Shown here one piece after another: positions 8,101 through 10,349 of a stretch of DNA of 10,349 bases (positions are counted from its first letter, which is position 1; every line of letters starts with the position of its first letter). The notes under the pieces are model-generated. The model was not told where the DNA came from. It saw only the letters and a list, made by a program, of their open reading frames with translations, and ran no database searches. The stretch spans positions 1 to 10,349 of the forward strand of contig JAGGYO010000093.1 in NCBI GenBank assembly GCA_021162505.1. Reading direction: 5' to 3'. This stretch comes from a bacterium (GTDB lineage: Bacteria > AUK180). The position numbers and the translations under genes were made by a program.

Positions 8101-8102
8101 TG
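8086..8102 (+). promoter_or_regulatory. Coupled smc stop / ftsY start (TAATG) with internal ribosome binding site
   Basis: The smc stop TAA (8098-8100) shares its last base with the ftsY ATG (8100-8102). GAGGA at 8086-8090, inside the end of smc, lies 9 nt before the ATG and fits a ribosome binding site. This points to translational coupling of the two genes. Confidence 0.6.
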
Positions 8103-9047
8103 TACATTTACCTTATCGCGGTCGTGCTCATTATTGTAGTATTGGACCTATTTTTTTTATTAAAATCTAAGGGAAGTAATAAAAATACTGATTTTAAGGA
8201 AAGTGAGCTTTCTTTAAAACTTCGGAATATATTTAAAGGGAAAGGAAAGAAAATATTTGAAGAAATTGAGAAGGTATTAATAGAAGCAGACCTTGGAGCT
8301 AAAACCGTAATTGAATTATTGGAAGAGATAAAAAAGGAAAATCAAGTTTTTAAGTCCTATGCTGAGTTAAAAAGTATTTTGAAGGACAAATTGAAGAATA
8401 TCTTAAACGGAGCCGAAGCAAATTTTGATCTTAATGAAAAAAGTATTGTTTTAATTTATGGTGTTAATGGCGTTGGAAAAACAACCACCATTGCAAAATT
8501 GGCAAAATATTTATCCGATGCGGGTAAGGTTGTGGCATTAGTGGCAGGAGATACCTACCGAGCAGCCGCTAAAGAACAATTAGATGTTTGGGCAAAACGA
8601 TTAAATGTAAAGATCTATATGCAGCAGCATGGCGCTGATCCCGGAGCTGTTATTTTTGACGGTATTACAGCATTTAAAAATAATAAAAAACTTGATATTT
8701 TAATAATTGATACCGGCGGAAGGCTTCATACCAATGAAAATTTAATAAAACAATTCCAAAAGATCGTAAATGTCATTAAAAAGGTATGGGGAAAGATGCC
8801 CAACGAATCATTGATGATACTTGATGGAACAACAGGGCAAAATGCTCTTTCACAAGTGGATATTTTTTCTAAAGTTATTAAACCCACCGGTTTTATTATG
8901 ACAAAACTTGATGGAACAGCCAGAGGCGGTATCTTGATCCAACTTTATGAAAAGCATAGGATACCCATTAAATTTCTTGGTACAGGAGAAAAATTCACAG
9001 ATCTGGAGCAATTCAGAATAGAACCATTTATAGATAGGATATTTTAG
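8100..9047 (+). CDS. ftsY: Signal recognition particle receptor FtsY
   Basis: FtsY is the SRP receptor GTPase that delivers nascent membrane proteins to the Sec translocon at the inner membrane. The 315-residue protein starts with a hydrophobic segment (about 4-21, YLIAVVLIIVVLDLFFLL) followed by Lys/Ser/Asn-rich residues. A helical N domain runs to about 110. The NG GTPase domain shows G1 GVNGVGKTT (121-129), the SRP-GTPase insertion DTYRAAA (151-157, usually DTFRAAA), G3 DTGGR (204-208), DGTTGQNA (242-249), G4 TKLDGTARGG (268-277) and the closing loop GTGE (294-297). It is FtsY rather than Ffh because it ends after the G domain without a methionine-rich M domain. It lacks the long acidic A domain of the E. 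coli protein; the N-terminal transmembrane segment probably anchors it instead. It is the last gene of the plus-strand cluster; smc-ftsY adjacency is common in bacteria. No strong terminator follows. Confidence 0.97.
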   Translation: MYIYLIAVVLIIVVLDLFFLLKSKGSNKNTDFKESELSLKLRNIFKGKGKKIFEEIEKVLIEADLGAKTVIELLEEIKKENQVFKSYAELKSILKDKLKNILNGAEANFDLNEKSIVLIYGVNGVGKTTTIAKLAKYLSDAGKVVALVAGDTYRAAAKEQLDVWAKRLNVKIYMQQHGADPGAVIFDGITAFKNNKKLDILIIDTGGRLHTNENLIKQFQKIVNVIKKVWGKMPNESLMILDGTTGQNALSQVDIFSKVIKPTGFIMTKLDGTARGGILIQLYEKHRIPIKFLGTGEKFTDLEQFRIEPFIDRIF

Positions 9048-9287
9048 AATAGAAAATAAATTTCTTGTTTCAAAAAGGTCTCGTAAAAAGTGACTAAAAA
9101 CAATCACTTACTGGAAATATAAAAGGAAATAAAGCATTTTCCTTGAGTCTCAATTTTCAACTTTAACCTTATTTCCCGTTATTCTGAACCGAGCGAAGCG
9201 AAGATCGAAATTTAGTGAAAGATCCATCCCTTATTACCTTGTACTTTCGACCTTTGGCTTTTGACTAATTTTACCGCGACCTGGATA
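9048..9287. other. Convergent intergenic spacer without a gene
   Basis: This 240-bp stretch separates ftsY from the minus-strand repeat protein. I see no coding region, tRNA or convincing Rho-independent terminator. Two weak AT-rich hairpins are present: AAGTGA/TCACTT (9088-9093 and 9104-9109) and AAGGAAA/TTTCCTT (9123-9129 and 9138-9144). Neither is followed by a T-run on either strand. The right half holds the REP-like repeat listed separately, followed by a pyrimidine-rich run with CTTTCGAC and CTTTTGAC (9244-9264). Confidence 0.5.
9176..9230. repeat. REP-like intergenic repeat with a GCGAAGC mini-hairpin
   Basis: The core reads CCGTTATTCTGAACCGAGCG and continues AAGCGAAGATCG, then TTAGTGAAAGATCC. 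It resembles the TCATTCTGAGCGAAGCGAAG family of intergenic repeats that occurs in many copies in unrelated bacterial genomes. GCGAAGC (9193-9199) is known to fold into an unusually stable DNA mini-hairpin, and GAAGATC and GAAAGATC are near direct repeats. It is richer in G/C than its surroundings. Only one copy is seen in this window, so the repeat call rests on resemblance, not on copies found here. Confidence 0.45.
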
Positions 9288-10169
9288 TCAATAATCGTAT
9301 GAAATTTCTTTTTTCTCTTTTTTTACTTTTTTCTTTTTTTCTTTTTCCTTTTCCTCCGGTTCATCCTCTTTCTCCTTTTTGAAAGATTTACTATAACCAA
9401 AATCATAAGAAGTATCTCTATTCTCTTTTTTCTTTACTACTTTTTCTTTTTTTGCCTTTGGCTTTTCTGTGACAGCCTTCTTCTCCTTTTTGGGAGATTT
9501 ACTATAACCGAAATCATAAGAAGTATCCCTATTCTCTTTTTTCTTTACTACTTTTTCTTTTTTTGCCTTTGGCTTTTCTGTGACAACCTTCTTCTCCTTT
9601 TTGGGAGATTTACCATAACCAAAATCATAAGAAGTATCCTTTTTTGTCTTTTCTTTTACCACTTTCTCTTTTTTTACTTCTACCTTTGTCGGTTCCTTAA
9701 CTATCTTTTTCTCCTCTTTCTTTTGAGGAACATAGTAAGAATTCTGTGATTTTGTAGTAGCATTTGTTTTTGCTTTTATTAAAGCTTCCTTCTTCTTTTC
9801 TTCCTTTCGAATTTTCTTAATTTCAACCCTTGCTTGATCAAAAACAGCCAATATCTTCGGCGAAGTCATATCCCTATCAAGCTCATAACTATCATCTATT
9901 TTTAAGATCTCAATAAAATAATTCTTCGCTTTATCAACATGACCATATGCTACATGTGAAAATGCAAGGTACTTATACGCCTCCACCATTCCCTTTTGAT
10001 TGTTCTTTTTTACAATATTCAATGCTTCCGTTAACTCATTAATGACCTGATCAAATTCACCTGTATCGTAATAAATCTTGGCATTAGAAATATGCTTATC
10101 AAAATCAGTTAAAGCAAATACCGAGCCTGCAACAAAAAGTAAAGTTAAGACCAATAAAAATCTCTTCAT
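9288..10169 (-). CDS. Secreted TPR protein with a Lys-rich, tandem-repeat C-terminal tail
   Basis: I do not recognise a named family for the whole 293-residue protein. It begins with a clear signal peptide (MKRFLLVLTLLFVAGSVFA, cleavage probably after Ala19) with no lipobox cysteine, so it should be periplasmic or surface-exposed and soluble. Residues about 22-95 look like two or three TPR helix pairs (YYDTGEFDQVINELTEAL, YKYLAFSHVAYGHVDKAKNY). The following TSPKILAVFDQAR (102-114) resembles a motif after TPR units in other bacterial envelope proteins. From about 118 the chain is very rich in Lys and Glu and probably extended or helical. SYDFGY occurs at 180, 217 and 254 with an exact 37-residue period, and the protein ends in SYDY at 290. 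The start is supported by GAGG (10175-10178) 5 nt upstream. It is convergent with ftsY. The function is unknown; binding to an anionic polymer or surface is only a guess. Confidence 0.85.
   Translation of the reverse strand: MKRFLLVLTLLFVAGSVFALTDFDKHISNAKIYYDTGEFDQVINELTEALNIVKKNNQKGMVEAYKYLAFSHVAYGHVDKAKNYFIEILKIDDSYELDRDMTSPKILAVFDQARVEIKKIRKEEKKKEALIKAKTNATTKSQNSYYVPQKKEEKKIVKEPTKVEVKKEKVVKEKTKKDTSYDFGYGKSPKKEKKVVTEKPKAKKEKVVKKKENRDTSYDFGYSKSPKKEKKAVTEKPKAKKEKVVKKKENRDTSYDFGYSKSFKKEKEDEPEEKEKEKKKKVKKEKKEISYDY
9371..9640 (-). repeat. In-frame 111-bp tandem repeat inside the Lys-rich protein
   Basis: The string TCTCCTTTTTG (plus strand) recurs at 9371, 9482 and 9593, exactly 111 bp apart. 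The two full units (9371-9481 and 9482-9592) are nearly identical, differing by a handful of substitutions. The third matches only over its first 47 or so bases and then diverges. As 111 is 37 codons, gain or loss of a unit keeps the frame. The high identity implies recent duplication or ongoing homogenisation. Confidence 0.9.
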
Positions 10170-10197
10170 AATAACCTCTATTAAAATTTAAGCTGTA

Positions 10198-10203
10198 AGT
10201 ATA
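10198..10203 (-). promoter_or_regulatory. Possible -10 box of the repeat-protein gene
   Basis: On the minus strand TATACT lies 28 nt before the ATG and would give a leader of about 22 nt. The -35 region at the right distance (about 10221-10227, GCAAAGG) is a poor match, so the call is weak. A second TATAAT on the same strand (10284-10289) is an alternative with a leader over 100 nt. Confidence 0.3.
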
Positions 10204-10349
10204 ATTTTAGCTGCTTCACTCCTTTGCAAAAAGCAAAGTCCCTACACAACATATTAATAAAAGACCGGAAAAGCAAAGATAAAATTATACCTAATTTTTT
10301 TCTCCATCTTATAATATTTTTGCAATTTATGTGCCATATCATCATATTC
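10204..10349. other. Right-edge region without a clear gene
   Basis: Apart from the small inverted repeat I see no supported gene here. A minus-strand frame is open from the edge to a stop at 10254-10256 (31 codons) and could be the tail of a gene lying further right, but nothing in its sequence identifies it. Confidence 0.3.
10222..10238. repeat. Perfect small inverted repeat upstream of the repeat-protein gene
   Basis: CTTTGC and GCAAAG form a perfect 6-bp stem around a loop of five A (five T on the other strand). No T-run follows on either strand, so it is not a standard terminator. It lies just upstream of the putative -10 box and could be an operator, a REP-like hairpin, or chance. Confidence 0.35.

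Noticed and set aside
9088..9109. Hairpin after ftsY as a Rho-independent terminator.
   Set aside because: The stem is six mostly A/T pairs with a 10-nt loop and no T-run follows on either strand.
9371..9640. Regular 111-bp repeats as a CRISPR array.
   Set aside because: The whole period is conserved with no unique spacers, and the repeats are in frame within a protein with a signal peptide.
10254..10349. Minus-strand open frame of 31 codons entering from the right edge, possibly the tail of another gene.
   Set aside because: Too short, no recognisable motif, and an overlapping frame on the same strand is open even longer; it cannot be told from chance in AT-rich DNA.

Overview
The window is AT-rich and densely coding. 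It looks like a piece of an anaerobic, low-GC bacterial chromosome, but nothing in it fixes the phylum. Bacterial identity rests on a full-length SMC condensin followed directly by FtsY. An acyl-CoA dehydrogenase with both ETF subunits, the EtfB being of the type found in clostridia, suggests fermentative or syntrophic acyl-CoA metabolism. The Walker B/D-loop of SMC (DEVDSPMDE) is closer to the Thermotoga form (DEVDSPLD) than to the Bacillus form (DEVEAALDE). A secreted TPR protein at the right edge implies a periplasm or cell surface.

Layout. Positions 1-800 (minus) hold a REP-associated/IS200-like Y1 transposase that runs off the left edge. A 115-bp divergent spacer carries a G-rich motif next to the transposase and a good promoter for the rightward genes. 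From 916 to 9047 six genes lie on the plus strand with gaps of 24, 1, 10, 1 and -1 nt: a two-fold thioredoxin-like protein, an acyl-CoA dehydrogenase, etfB, etfA, smc and ftsY. The last five are almost certainly co-transcribed, with overlapping or nearly overlapping stop/start codons. A 240-bp convergent spacer (9048-9287) contains a REP-like repeat. A minus-strand gene (9288-10169) encodes a secreted TPR protein with a Lys-rich tail built from 111-bp tandem repeats. The last 180 bp hold its leader and no clear gene.

How the genes work together. The dehydrogenase would oxidise an acyl-CoA and pass electrons to the EtfB/EtfA heterodimer, which may be of the electron-bifurcating kind. The thioredoxin-like protein could serve thiol redox balance or peroxide defence. 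SMC and FtsY are housekeeping genes for chromosome organisation and membrane protein targeting, and appear to be read from the same transcript. The transposase and the REP-like repeat are a plausible mobiliser/target pair, but this window alone does not prove that.

I did not find a clearly new defence or mobile system. The most unusual items are the repeat-tailed secreted protein, the REP-like element with a transposase in the same window, the mixed redox/chromosome operon, and the stand-alone AhpF-N-terminal-like protein.
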